From positions 1-64,000 of the forward strand of contig DATAXP010000110.1 of assembly GCA_036272935.1 (NCBI GenBank): 64,000 nt of DNA, in the 5' to 3' direction. A model generated the notes under the pieces. That model saw nothing but the letters and a program-made list of their open reading frames with translations. It was not told the DNA's origin and made no database searches. The translations under genes were made by a program, and so were the position numbers. The DNA comes from DATAXP01 sp036272935. Its GTDB lineage: Bacteria > Planctomycetota > Planctomycetia > Pirellulales > PNKZ01. Position 1 is the first letter of the stretch; the number at the start of each line of letters is the position of its first letter. Shown here in pieces: positions 25,457 to 34,096 of this stretch.

Positions 25457-26959
25457 TCACGGCGGCGGCAGCGGTTGCTGCGGGGCGCCCGCGGCGGCGA
25501 TCGGCAGTCGCACGGCAGCCGTGGCGGGCTGCCCCAATACGGTGAACAGCCGAAATTGGGCGCGATCGGCAGCGATGGTCGCCGTGATCAGGTCTTGCCG
25601 CGCCTGGGCCAACAGCGATTGGCTGTTGAGCACTTCGATCGGCAGCCCCTCGAGGCCGCGGATGCGGTTCAGATCGCGTTCCAGCCCGTCCTCGGCGATG
25701 CGCAGTTGGCGCTGGAAGACCGGTACCTGTTCCAGCGCGGCGTTCGACTGCGCATAAGCTTCGGTGACTTCCTGTTCGACTTGCCGAAACATCCGCGTTC
25801 GTTCGGCGTCGGCCTGCCGTATTTCGGCCCGGCGACGCTGCTGGAGCGCCACGTTGCCGACGCCAAAGTTTTGCAGGGTCCACATGGCCCAGGCGTCGAA
25901 GTCTTGCCGGCCGTAATAACTTCCCAGTGCTGGGTTCGTCGCGCTGCTCCCGCCGCCGAAGGTGCCGCCGCTGTAGCCGACCATCACGGTCGGCAATACC
26001 GGCCGGGCCAGCTCTTGTCGATAGCGTGTACGAGTGACGGCGACCATAGCACTACGCGCGGCAAGCTCCGGACGTTGCACCTCCGCGATGCCGAGCAACT
26101 CCGGAAGACGAAACTGCGGATCGACGAGCTGGAGGGTCCCCAGCGGAATCGCCGCCGCGCGCAGCCGCACGCTCGGGTCGAGCTGCAACAGCGCGGCGAG
26201 CCTTGCCCCGGCAATCACAACGCGTTCCTCGGCGCGGACGATTTCGTTGCGCAGCAGCAACAGCGCCGTCGCAGCGCGTTCGGCATCGGCTTCGCGTCCC
26301 TGGCCGGCGTTGGCATAGTTCCTCGTCAGGCGTACGACCTCCTGCAAGTCGACTTCGCTCTGCCTCCAGGCGGCATGCTGCATCTCGGCCGCGACGAGGT
26401 TCCAATACCCGTCGCACACTTGCAGCAGCACGTTGTTGTTGGTCGCCTGCGTGCTGTAGCGTACGTTCGCTAACTGTTGCCGGGCAGCCAGCGGATTGAA
26501 CAGCGCGTCGCCGATCTGGTTGAAGAACTGCACGCCTGGGATCATCGCCGGCCCCGAGCCGACCGCCATCGCGCCCGCGCCAAAGTAGAACGACTGCTGC
26601 ATCATCGACGTGATGTTGCCCGCGTTCTGCTGCAAGGGGCCGGTGTGATCGTGATAGTTTCCGCCGGCCGCCAGGTTCGGCAGCCAGGTGGCCCGGGCCA
26701 GCAGCAGCAACGCCTGGTTCTCGCGAATCGCCTCGCGTGCCGCCCCCAGGGTCGGATTCATCTGCTCCGCGAGGCGTAGTACCGTATCGAGGTCGATCGG
26801 CTGCGAGCCGCCCGTCTCGGGAATGGTTGGTCCCTGGCTCGTCGAGATGAGCGTCGTCGATTCGGCGGCCGGTATCTCCGCGGCAACCGTCGAACCGATG
26901 GCAACAGCTCTGCACAGCAGCACCAAAACTACGATCCGCGTCCAACGCCCGCCGCTCAT
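25457..26959 (-). CDS. TolC-family outer membrane protein, second of a pair
   Basis: 500 aa. A signal peptide of about 27 residues precedes two outer-membrane-efflux (OEP) helical repeats: the first from about 55 (DLDTVLRLAEQMNPTLGAARE), the second from about 285 (RLPELLGIAEVQRPELAARS). Long coiled-coil helices are visible (QLANVRYSTQATNNNVLLQV; DAERTRMFRQVEQEVTEAY). A Gly-rich stretch VGYSGGTFGGGSSATNPALG sits in the second repeat. The protein should form a trimeric channel across the outer membrane. No adaptor or inner-membrane pump gene is adjacent. The start overlaps the stop of the paralogous gene upstream by 4 bp (ATGA). Confidence 0.9.
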   Translation of the reverse strand: MSGGRWTRIVVLVLLCRAVAIGSTVAAEIPAAESTTLISTSQGPTIPETGGSQPIDLDTVLRLAEQMNPTLGAAREAIRENQALLLLARATWLPNLAAGGNYHDHTGPLQQNAGNITSMMQQSFYFGAGAMAVGSGPAMIPGVQFFNQIGDALFNPLAARQQLANVRYSTQATNNNVLLQVCDGYWNLVAAEMQHAAWRQSEVDLQEVVRLTRNYANAGQGREADAERAATALLLLRNEIVRAEERVVIAGARLAALLQLDPSVRLRAAAIPLGTLQLVDPQFRLPELLGIAEVQRPELAARSAMVAVTRTRYRQELARPVLPTVMVGYSGGTFGGGSSATNPALGSYYGRQDFDAWAMWTLQNFGVGNVALQQRRRAEIRQADAERTRMFRQVEQEVTEAYAQSNAALEQVPVFQRQLRIAEDGLERDLNRIRGLEGLPIEVLNSQSLLAQARQDLITATIAADRAQFRLFTVLGQPATAAVRLPIAAAGAPQQPLPPP

Positions 26960-28542
26960 GGAGCGACTCCGGCCGGTTCTTCGACCGGCGGCAAGGGGCT
27001 GGGGACCGGCGGCAAGCGAATGATGGCCTGTTGTGGCTGGGCCAGGACATCGGCGGGCGGCTGCCCCAGGGCGACGTACATCTCCAATTGGGCGCGATTG
27101 AAATCGGCGATGGCGTTCAGATAGTCTTCGCGCGCACGACCTAGCAGCCGCAAACTATCAAGCACTTCGATCGGCAATCCTTCTTGTCCGCGGATGCGCT
27201 TCATGTCCTGGGCAAAGGCATTCTGACCGCGCAGCACCGCTTGTTCGCTGATCACGATCTGCGCCTGCCGCGCGTGGATGCGGGCATACGCTTCGGCCAC
27301 TTCTTGACGGACGCGATTCAGGACGACGAGCTGCTGAAAATCGGCGATCCGGGCACGTGCCTCCGCCGCGCGCACCAGCGCCGCATTGCCCACGCCCAGG
27401 TTCTGGAGCGTCCAGTAAAAGATTGCGTCGAAATCGCTGCGACCGTCGAACGCGGTGGGCGTGCCGAGAATGCCGCCGCCAAAGCCGCCGGCACTGTAAC
27501 CGAGAATAATCTGAGGCGAGAACGGCAGGACGCGCGCGGCGTCTGCGGCCAACAACGCCTCGCGGATCGCCGCCCGACGCTCGGCCAGCTCGGGGCGCTG
27601 CAAGAGCGAGATTGCCACCAATTCACTCAAGGGCATTGTGTCGGGAACCACCGACACCGGTACGATCCACGGTTCGATCGGATGCAGGCGAACCACCGGA
27701 TCGAGGTTCAGCAGGGCAGCCAGTCGCGCGGAAACCGTCAGCACGCTCGCTTCGGCCAGCAGGACGTCGGTTTGCCGGCGGGCCAGCTCTGTGGCGGCAC
27801 GATCGGCATCGGCCAATCGCCCCACGCCGGCACGAGCGTACGATTCGGTCAGCCGCGCCACCTCGGCCGATTCGTCGCGCGTCCGAACGGCGACGGCGCG
27901 CGACCCTTCGCCGCGCATGAGGTCGACGTGTGCCACCGACACGCGCAGCAATACGTCGTTGCGTGCCGCGACGTTGGCAAACGTCCGTTGGGCGACGACC
28001 TGCCGAGTGCGCAGGAATCCGAACAGCGAATCGCTGAGGTTCAGGTTGTACTGCACGCCAGGAATCTGCACCGTGCCAGCGCCGACGGCGTTGGTTCCCG
28101 CGCCGACATAGACCGCCTGGCGATCGACGTTCAGGATGCTGCCGTCGGAGGCTTGCAGGTTGCCTTGGTGATTGTCGTAGTTCGTGCCAAGGTTGATGCT
28201 CGGCAGAATCTGCGCCGCCGCGAATTGCCGCAAGGCGATCGACTCACTGACACGAGCCCGGGCTTGCATCAGCTCGGGATTGCGGACACCGGCCAATCGC
28301 AGCGCGGAATCGAGGTCGATCGGCGCTGTCTCAGGATTCAGGATCGAGGCCGGATTCGGCAACTCGGGGCGATCCGCCAGCGGCGGTAGCGGCACGAACT
28401 CGGTAGTCGGTTGCGTGGCAGCAATCGGAGGAAGCAGAGGCGCTGCCTTCACCGGCGGCGGTGCTTGCGCAAGCGTCGCAGCTCCCTGCGCGATGAGTAT
28501 CGCAACCGCCGTTATAGCGAGCAAAACACGCAACTTCATCAT
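26956..28542 (-). CDS. TolC-family outer membrane protein, first of a pair
   Basis: 528 aa from MMKLRVLLAI. A signal peptide (hydrophobic LLAITAVAILIAQGAATLA) is followed by a Pro-rich linker of about 50 residues, then two OEP repeats with the same layout as its neighbour: DLDSALRLAGVRNPELMQAR and LVAISLLQRPELAERR, and a matching Gly-rich loop GYSAGGFGGGILGTP. It ends in a Pro-rich tail (RLPPVPSPLPPVEEP). Two consecutive ATG codons follow GCAGGCGGA; the second (28539) has better spacing, and the longer in-frame extension upstream has no signal-like sequence. It forms an operon with the downstream paralogue; the two may be tandem duplicates or subunits of a mixed channel. Confidence 0.88.
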   Translation of the reverse strand: MMKLRVLLAITAVAILIAQGAATLAQAPPPVKAAPLLPPIAATQPTTEFVPLPPLADRPELPNPASILNPETAPIDLDSALRLAGVRNPELMQARARVSESIALRQFAAAQILPSINLGTNYDNHQGNLQASDGSILNVDRQAVYVGAGTNAVGAGTVQIPGVQYNLNLSDSLFGFLRTRQVVAQRTFANVAARNDVLLRVSVAHVDLMRGEGSRAVAVRTRDESAEVARLTESYARAGVGRLADADRAATELARRQTDVLLAEASVLTVSARLAALLNLDPVVRLHPIEPWIVPVSVVPDTMPLSELVAISLLQRPELAERRAAIREALLAADAARVLPFSPQIILGYSAGGFGGGILGTPTAFDGRSDFDAIFYWTLQNLGVGNAALVRAAEARARIADFQQLVVLNRVRQEVAEAYARIHARQAQIVISEQAVLRGQNAFAQDMKRIRGQEGLPIEVLDSLRLLGRAREDYLNAIADFNRAQLEMYVALGQPPADVLAQPQQAIIRLPPVPSPLPPVEEPAGVAP

Positions 28543-28573
28543 TCCGCCTGCATTTGGCAAATGCCGCAAGGCC

Positions 28574-28602
28574 GGTATAGCCGTTGCGCCCCGAACCTTG
28601 AA
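28574..28602 (-). promoter_or_regulatory. possible promoter of the TolC pair
   Basis: On the minus strand TTCAAG (28597-28602), 17-nt spacer, TATACC (28574-28579), about 32 nt before the start codon. The -10 is reasonable and the spacing ideal, but the -35 matches poorly. Confidence 0.3.
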
Positions 28603-28701
28603 TCGGCGGCCGGGCGGCAATTTCTAATAATTGGCTGTCGTGGCCGGTCGGGTTGATGCAGGCGATACAACGCCGCCGGCCGGCATAATCGGCACGACCG
28701 G

Positions 28702-29895
28702 TTAGGTGGCGCCGGCCAGCTTTCGCAGCTGCCCGACCGATTCGCTCACGGCGGAAATTGCCGTTTCGACTTCGTCAGCGGTGTTAAAGCGACCGAGCCC
28801 GAAGCGCAGGCTGGCACGGGTCAGGTCTTCACCGATTCCCAAGGCGCGCAGCACGTGGCTGGGCTCGGGATTGGCGCTTGTGCAGGCGCTACCGGAGCTG
28901 ACGGCCAAGGTTTTCATGGCCATCATCAGCGCTTCGCCATCGACCCCTGCGAAGCTGACGTTCAAGTTTCCCGGCAGCCGCAGTCCCGGCTCTTCGAGTA
29001 CCGGACCGTTGAGGGTCACGCCGTCGAGTGCGGAGTTTAGCCCCGACCATAACCGAGCGCGCAGCGCGGCGAGCCGAGGCATTTCGTGCGGCAGCTCCGC
29101 GATGCAGAGTTCGAGCGCCCGCGCAAAGCCGATGATTCCCGGGACGTTGAGTGTGCCGCTGCGCAGTCCATTTTCCTGGCCGCCGCCGTCAATCTGCGCA
29201 TCGAGCCGCACCGGAGTGCCGCTTCGTCGCACGTACAGCGCGCCGACTCCCTTGGGTCCATAAATCTTGTGGGCCGTGAAGCTCATCAAGTCGACGCCCA
29301 GCGCACGCACGTCAACCGGCATTTTTCCCACGGCCTGCGTCGCGTCGCAGTGCAGCAACACGCCGCGCGAGCGGCACACCGCGGCGATCTCGGCGATCGG
29401 CTGGATGATGCCGATCTCGTTGTTCGCCAACATCACCGATACCAGGATCGTGTCGTCGCGCAGCGCGTCGGCCACGCGCTGGGGATCGAGCCATCCGGCA
29501 CGCACGCTGGGCGCTTGCTCGACCGGCAGCAGCGTCACCGAATAACCGCGCCGGCCGAGCCTTTCCAGCGGGTCGAGCACTGCGCGATGCTCGGTCGTCA
29601 CGCTGACCAGATGGCTGCCCTTGCGGCGCTGCCGCTCGGCAATGCCGCGCAAGGCCAGGTTGTCGCTTTCGGTCGCGCCGCTGGTAAAGACAATCTCGCG
29701 CCCCGAGGCGCCGATCGCCGCGGCGATGCTTTCGCGCGCCTGGTCGACCGCTTCCTTCGCTTCCCAGCCGAACGGATGGCTGACGCTGCCGGGATTGCCG
29801 TAGCGGTCGGTGAACCACGGCAGCATCGCCTGGACGACGCGCGGATCGACGCGCGTCGTGGCGTGGTTGTCCATGTAGATCACGGCGTCGGCCAT
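28702..29895 (-). CDS. cysteine desulfurase (IscS/NifS type)
   Basis: 397 aa, cytoplasmic PLP enzyme converting cysteine to alanine and passing persulfide sulfur to Fe-S, thiouridine or cofactor synthesis. YMDNHATTRVDP (7-18) is the N-terminal signature; Lys210 in SFTAHKIYGPKG binds PLP; Cys338 in SSGSACTSANPEPSHVL accepts sulfur and lies in a long flexible loop, as in group I (IscS/NifS) enzymes. There is no scaffold, regulator or tRNA-modification gene nearby. The start MADAVIYMDN matches family N-termini. It lacks a Shine-Dalgarno, and TATAAT lies 6 nt upstream of the ATG, suggesting a leaderless mRNA. A palindromic repeat lies just upstream. Confidence 0.95.
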   Translation of the reverse strand: MADAVIYMDNHATTRVDPRVVQAMLPWFTDRYGNPGSVSHPFGWEAKEAVDQARESIAAAIGASGREIVFTSGATESDNLALRGIAERQRRKGSHLVSVTTEHRAVLDPLERLGRRGYSVTLLPVEQAPSVRAGWLDPQRVADALRDDTILVSVMLANNEIGIIQPIAEIAAVCRSRGVLLHCDATQAVGKMPVDVRALGVDLMSFTAHKIYGPKGVGALYVRRSGTPVRLDAQIDGGGQENGLRSGTLNVPGIIGFARALELCIAELPHEMPRLAALRARLWSGLNSALDGVTLNGPVLEEPGLRLPGNLNVSFAGVDGEALMMAMKTLAVSSGSACTSANPEPSHVLRALGIGEDLTRASLRFGLGRFNTADEVETAISAVSESVGQLRKLAGAT

Positions 29896-29901
29896 CGATC
29901 G

Positions 29902-29907
29902 ATTATA
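29902..29907 (-). promoter_or_regulatory. -10 box directly upstream of cysteine desulfurase start (leaderless candidate)
   Basis: TATAAT on the minus strand, perfect consensus, with CGATCG (6 nt) between it and the ATG. Transcription would begin at or next to the start codon. No convincing -35 at 16-18 nt and no Shine-Dalgarno. Confidence 0.55.
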
Positions 29908-29918
29908 TCCAACCGAAT

Positions 29919-29979
29919 GTTTAGCCGGGGCGTTTGCCGCCGCGCGGCAAAACGCGGCGAGCAAGCTCGCCGGCTAAAC
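29919..29979. repeat. palindromic repeat, GTTTAGCCGGCG family, copy 1
   Basis: Starts GTTTAGCCGGGGCGTTTGCC and ends with a complementary arm CGAGCAAGCTCGCCGGCTAAAC. It overlaps the stop codon of the cytochrome gene by one base and lies between two minus-strand genes, upstream of cysteine desulfurase and downstream of nothing else. The stem could end transcripts, but no T-run follows. Confidence 0.8.
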
Positions 29980-30959
29980 TACCGGTATTCGCCGTGGCAG
30001 GTGTCGCAGGCCTTGTTGATGCGGGCCACGGCCGACTGAGCGCCGGTCTGGTTGTCGGTCTTGATCGCTTCGACCAATTCGAGGCATTGCGCCTGGAGCG
30101 CCGCCGCGTAGCCGACGTAGGTGGCATCGTCGCCGGAATCGAACGTCGGATCTTTGATGATCCCGGCAAGCATGGCGAGCAACTGCGCTTCGCGCAGCAA
30201 AGCGTCTTTGTTCTTGGCGAAGGCGCCGCGGTCGGCGGTCCACTTACCCAGGTACTCGGTGCGGGCCTCTTCCATGCGCTTCATCAGCGGTGGGCGGCTG
30301 ATGAGTTTCCCCAGTTCGTCGCTGCCTTCGCCCTTTGGCAGATCGACCGTGCCGCCGCGGATCAATTCGGCGAGGTCCTCGGCACGCGCCTTGGCTTCTT
30401 TGAACGTCGCATCGCTGCTGGTCTTGCAGTTCAGGCTCACTTGCGAGAACTTATTCCGCAGCCCGAGCGCGTCGTTTTTCCAGCGCACATCGCCGTCGTA
30501 CTGAGCAATCACGGCAAACAACGACGCCAGGACACTGTAGGCCACCTGGGCCTTTTCCCGGCCGTTGCCTTTGAATTCGGTCATGCTCTTGACCGCCGCG
30601 TTTACCAACGGAATCTGAGCTTTCACCTCGGCTTCAAGATTGTCGGCCGAGATCAGCGACGACCACGATCCCCCGCCGCTGGCCGCAGGAGCCGCAGCGC
30701 CGGGTGCAGGTGCTGCCGCGCCCGGGCCATTTACCGTTGCCGCAGCAGCAGGCGCGACCAACGCTCCACCCGGAGAACCGGGACCGAGCAGTTGTAGCGC
30801 GTCGCCCGAGAACAACTCGACGATGTCGCGATCGAACTTCGGCGGATCGACTGTCCCCTTCGCGGCCAAGGCAACGCTTGACCCAAAGGCCAAAAACGCA
30901 ATGGCGGTGTTCAACCAAGGAGCGCGCTGCGGTGACTGGCAAGGCGTGCGGCAGGGCAT
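29979..30959 (-). CDS. secreted c-type cytochrome with a C-terminal haem site
   Basis: 326 aa. A signal peptide (hydrophobic LNTAIAFLAFGSSVALA) is followed by an Ala/Pro/Gly-rich linker (about 70-105) and a helical domain. The only CxxCH is CDTCH at 318-322, four residues before the end, the placement typical of class II cytochromes (cytochrome c' type four-helix bundle); an internal helical repeat covers about 120-210. The ATG giving MPCRTPCQSP was chosen because GGGAG lies 10 nt upstream; a TTG nine codons earlier is possible. It follows the L-2-hydroxyglutarate dehydrogenase gene by 73 nt on the same strand, so an electron-transfer link is conceivable but not shown. Confidence 0.82.
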   Translation of the reverse strand: MPCRTPCQSPQRAPWLNTAIAFLAFGSSVALAAKGTVDPPKFDRDIVELFSGDALQLLGPGSPGGALVAPAAAATVNGPGAAAPAPGAAAPAASGGGSWSSLISADNLEAEVKAQIPLVNAAVKSMTEFKGNGREKAQVAYSVLASLFAVIAQYDGDVRWKNDALGLRNKFSQVSLNCKTSSDATFKEAKARAEDLAELIRGGTVDLPKGEGSDELGKLISRPPLMKRMEEARTEYLGKWTADRGAFAKNKDALLREAQLLAMLAGIIKDPTFDSGDDATYVGYAAALQAQCLELVEAIKTDNQTGAQSAVARINKACDTCHGEYR

Positions 30960-31032
30960 TGCGGCGATTCTCCCGAAGTCCAACAAGGTTCAAAACCATT
31001 ATGGATCGAGAAACCTGCCGCGGCAACCAGCG

Positions 31033-32229
31033 TCACGCGGCGTCGAGAGCGTCGACGATCAGGCTGCCGATGTTCAGCGCCGAAGTTGCGGCCGGCGACG
31101 GGGCGTTGCAGACGTTCACCACGTGGTCGTGTTTTTCGATGATGAAGTCGTCGACCAATTCGCCGCCGGGACTTACTGCCATGGCGCGTACACCGGCTGG
31201 GCCTGTGTGTAAATCCTCGCTGCGAATCTCGGGCACCAGCCGCTGCAAGGCGCGCACGAACGCGCTCTTGCTGAGGCTGCGCCACATCTCGCCCAGTCCA
31301 ATGCGCCAATATTTTGCAGCCATCCGCCGGAAGCCTCGGTAGCTGACCGCCTCGGCCAGCTCGCGCAGATTGATATCGCTCTTACGATACCCTTCGCGGG
31401 CCCAGGCGAGCACGGCGTTGGGGCCGCACTCGACTCCGCCCGTAACCATCCGGGTGAAATGCACACCTAAGAAGGGAAAGCTAGGGTTCGGCACCGGGTA
31501 GATGAGGTTTCGGCACAGCGGCCATGCCGTCGGCACTAACTCGAAATACTCACCACGAAACGGCAGGATTTGCACCTCGGGCTTCTTGCCCGACATGGTC
31601 GCGACGCGATCGGAATACAGCCCGGCACAGTTCACCAGCCGCTTCGCCGGGAACTCGCCGGCGGTCGACTCGGCAATAATGCCGGTGCCGTTGGGATGCA
31701 TGCCGGTCACGCGTGCTTGCAGCACGATCTGACCCCCGGCGCGCTCGATGTTCGCCGCCAGCCGCTGGCAGACTCCTTTGAAATCGACGATGCCCGCCTC
31801 GGGAACGTGGAGGGCGCGAATGCCGGCAGTGTGCGGCTCAAGCTCGCAGAGGCGTTCGCGGCCGATCATCTCGCAGACCACGCCGTTGGCCTTGCCGCGC
31901 TCGTAGATTTTCTCCAAGGCGGGCAGCTCCTCTTCGCCAACGGCGACGATCACCTTGCCACACAAGTCGTAAGCAACTCCTTCGGCTTGGCAGAAGTCGA
32001 CCATCGCTTGCTTGCCCGCTCGGCAATTCTTGGCCCGCATCGTGCCGGGCTTGTAGTAGATGCCCGAGTGCAGCACGCCCGAGTTACGGCCGGTCTGGTG
32101 GAACGCCAGCTCGGCTTCCTTTTCGAGCAGCACGACGCTGTTGCCGGGATAGCGTCGCTGGTATTGATACGCGGCGGCGAGTCCGACGATGCCGCCACCC
32201 ACGACGAGTAAGTCGCACTGCGTAGTCAT
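31033..32229 (-). CDS. lhgO: L-2-hydroxyglutarate dehydrogenase/oxidase
   Basis: 398 aa. FAD-dependent oxidation of L-2-hydroxyglutarate to 2-oxoglutarate; in E. coli LhgO passes electrons to the membrane quinone pool. The dinucleotide motif VVGGGIVGLAAAY is at 9-21, FHQTGRNSGVLHSGIYY (about 44-60) is the LhgO signature, and VHFTRMVTGGVECGPNAVLA, HTGPAGVRA and the C-terminal NVCNAPSPAATSALNIG complete the DAO-fold match. The upstream DNA has TATACT 7 nt before the ATG and no ribosome site, predicting a leaderless mRNA. No csiD/gabD-type partner genes are adjacent. The frame runs much further upstream but that part is not LhgO-like. Confidence 0.94.
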   Translation of the reverse strand: MTTQCDLLVVGGGIVGLAAAYQYQRRYPGNSVVLLEKEAELAFHQTGRNSGVLHSGIYYKPGTMRAKNCRAGKQAMVDFCQAEGVAYDLCGKVIVAVGEEELPALEKIYERGKANGVVCEMIGRERLCELEPHTAGIRALHVPEAGIVDFKGVCQRLAANIERAGGQIVLQARVTGMHPNGTGIIAESTAGEFPAKRLVNCAGLYSDRVATMSGKKPEVQILPFRGEYFELVPTAWPLCRNLIYPVPNPSFPFLGVHFTRMVTGGVECGPNAVLAWAREGYRKSDINLRELAEAVSYRGFRRMAAKYWRIGLGEMWRSLSKSAFVRALQRLVPEIRSEDLHTGPAGVRAMAVSPGGELVDDFIIEKHDHVVNVCNAPSPAATSALNIGSLIVDALDAA

Positions 32230-32236
32230 GCGAAGC

Positions 32237-32242
32237 AGTATA
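32237..32242 (-). promoter_or_regulatory. -10 box directly upstream of lhgO (leaderless candidate)
   Basis: TATACT on the minus strand (5 of 6), then GCTTCGC (7 nt) and ATG. No Shine-Dalgarno; -35 poor. Confidence 0.5.
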
Positions 32243-32416
32243 ACGGCCCGAAAATCCCGCGAATATCGACCTTGGAACGATCCGGGGGCGTCGATACAAT
32301 CCGCCCCCGCTTTGCAACCGGGGAGGCGCGGCGGAATTGTGGCCGGCTCGACGATGCCCTGGCACGATGTTGTGCTATCAGGGGTCGAGTCTGCACGCCA
32401 AGCACGGAGGCACGCT

Positions 32417-33364
32417 GTGGACAAACTGCTGATCGTCGGCGCCGATACGATGCTCGGGGCGAACTTGGCACTCGCACTGCGCAATCGTTGGCAGGTGGTC
32501 CTACTAGGCGGCGACGAGACGCCGATGCTCGACGGATGCTTGTCGAGCGTCTGCGACCTCAGCGATTGCCGCGACACTAGCTATCGCGTGCTCGTGGAGT
32601 CGCCGCGAGCGATCGTTCACTGTTCGCGCCTGGCGACCAGCGGCTGGGACATGCTCACCGCCAACGAGCCGATCGATACGCAGGAACTGATCCAACAAGC
32701 TTTGTCGCTGGCTAGCGCCGCCGAGCAGGCGGGCTGTCCGCTGACGGTGCTGACCACCGACGCAATTTTCTCCGGCCCGCGGATGTTCCATTGCGAGCCC
32801 GCGCCAGCGACGGCGAACCACTCGATGGCCGAGGCGGCCAAGACGTTTGAGCGCGCCATGGCCAAGACGCCCGCCTTGATCGTGCGGACCCATGCCTATG
32901 GTTGGAGTCCCGTCGGTGCGCCGCAGGGATTCGCCGAAACGGCGTGGGAGAACCTGAACGGCAGCATCGGCTGCCCGGTCGATGCACAGAACTACTGCAC
33001 GCCGATCCTCGCCACCGACCTGGCGCCACTGGTATGCAAGGCGATCGAGCTGAACCTGCGCGGCGTATATCACCTCACCGGCGCCGAGCGCACGAACCAG
33101 TACCGCTTTGCGGCCGAGATGGCAGTGGCCTGCGGCCTGACAGGCCGACAGGTATTGCTCGAACCGCCGAAGCGCCGCACCTCGAACCGGCCATTCATGG
33201 ACGAAACCTCGCTGAACACCGGCATGGCCCGCCGCGACTTGCGGATGCCGCTGCCGATGTTGCGCGAGGGGCTCGCACGCTTTGCCGACCAGGCAAACAA
33301 TGGCTTCCGCGACACGCTGCGGTCGGCCTACCGCGCGGTCAAAGGCCACCAGCACGCGGCCTGA
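32417..33364 (+). CDS. RmlD-like extended SDR protein lacking the catalytic tyrosine
   Basis: 315 aa. N-terminal Rossmann motif LLIVGADTMLGANLALAL (4-21) and the general plan of dTDP-4-dehydrorhamnose reductase/NAD-dependent epimerases: PRAIVHCSRLATSGWDM, CPLTVLTTDAIFSGPRMF, then an AAKTFERAM helix, and the C-terminal GVYHLTGAERTNQYRFAAEMA. In active RmlD the Tyr of YxxxK precedes the Lys by four; here that position is Ala (AEAAK), so reductase activity is doubtful. The GTG start is chosen because GGAGG lies 5-6 nt upstream; an ATG 21 codons earlier would add non-Rossmann sequence. No rhamnose genes are nearby. It converges with the HAD gene over a perfect 26-bp palindrome. Confidence 0.82.
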   Translation: MDKLLIVGADTMLGANLALALRNRWQVVLLGGDETPMLDGCLSSVCDLSDCRDTSYRVLVESPRAIVHCSRLATSGWDMLTANEPIDTQELIQQALSLASAAEQAGCPLTVLTTDAIFSGPRMFHCEPAPATANHSMAEAAKTFERAMAKTPALIVRTHAYGWSPVGAPQGFAETAWENLNGSIGCPVDAQNYCTPILATDLAPLVCKAIELNLRGVYHLTGAERTNQYRFAAEMAVACGLTGRQVLLEPPKRRTSNRPFMDETSLNTGMARRDLRMPLPMLREGLARFADQANNGFRDTLRSAYRAVKGHQHAA

Positions 33365-33425
33365 TGTTTAGCCGGCGGCCTTGGCCGCCGTGTTGATCGC
33401 GGCGGCCAAGGCCGCCGGCTAAACA
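33365..33425. repeat. palindromic repeat, GTTTAGCCGGCG family, copy 2 (perfect 26-bp stem)
   Basis: Left arm 33365-33390 begins TGTTTAGCCGGCGGCCTTGG; loop TGTTGATCG; right arm 33400-33425 is an exact complement. It fills the space between two convergent genes, beginning one base after the SDR stop and supplying the stop codon (TAG from GTTTAG) of the HAD gene. A natural bidirectional transcription barrier. Confidence 0.9.
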
Positions 33426-34096
33426 CACTCCCCCAGTCCCAACAGCTCGTACAGCCGCGGATCGGCCAACGTATCGGCCACCAGTGCCGCTCCATCGAAG
33501 TCGTGCGCCCGGCTGTGCCCCGCCGGCACCGCCACGGCAATCGCTCCCGCCGCCACCGCAGCGCGGCAGCCGTTCTGACTGTCTTCCAGCACCAGCATTT
33601 CGGTAGGCGCAACACCCAGCCGTCGCGCCGCCGACAGATAGATCTCCGGATGCGGCTTGCCGTCGACCACATCTTCGGCCGTGAGCAAGAAGGCGAACCT
33701 GGGCTCGAGGTCGAATCGTCGCAGCACGTCACTGGCGAAGTGCCTGCCGCTGCTGGTCGCGATCGCCTTGGGGATCACTGCCGCCTCGAGCGCCGCCAGC
33801 AACTCGGCAAGCCCGGGCATGAACGCCAGCCGGGTGTCGAGAATGCCCGCAAAGATCTCGGTCGTTTCGCTAGCAAGCTGTTCGACGGTGTCGGGCAGGC
33901 AATGCCAGTCGATCATCATCTGCAGCGACACGCGGCCGGGGCGTCCCATCATCCGATTGAGCAGCTCGACGGGAAAATCGCATCCGCGCCGCCGCAACAG
34001 CTCCGTGCCGACCCCTTGATACAGTTCCTCGGTGTTGAACATCAGGCCATCGAGATCGAACACGACGGCCTTTGCTCTGTTGTTTCGTGGCTTCAT
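33419..34096 (-). CDS. HAD-superfamily phosphatase/phosphomutase (beta-phosphoglucomutase-like)
   Basis: 225 aa. Motif I VVFDLDGLMFNTE (11-23) supplies nucleophile Asp14 and acid Asp16; motif II is ATSSGRH, motif III Lys lies in DGKPHPEIY and motif IV is VLEDSQNGCRAA. A helical cap between motifs I and II (about 25-90) places it in subfamily I with beta-PGM and phosphoglycolate phosphatase relatives. The substrate is a small phosphorylated metabolite, not identifiable here. The ATG overlaps the stop of the Nudix gene by 4 bp, so translation is coupled. Its last codons and stop lie in a palindromic repeat. Confidence 0.9.
   Translation of the reverse strand: MKPRNNRAKAVVFDLDGLMFNTEELYQGVGTELLRRRGCDFPVELLNRMMGRPGRVSLQMMIDWHCLPDTVEQLASETTEIFAGILDTRLAFMPGLAELLAALEAAVIPKAIATSSGRHFASDVLRRFDLEPRFAFLLTAEDVVDGKPHPEIYLSAARRLGVAPTEMLVLEDSQNGCRAAVAAGAIAVAVPAGHSRAHDFDGAALVADTLADPRLYELLGLGECV

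Noticed and set aside
32189..32416. Longer N-terminus for the RmlD-like SDR
   Set aside because: The extension overlaps the divergent lhgO start and -10 box and lacks Rossmann sequence; the GTG with GGAGG is far better supported.
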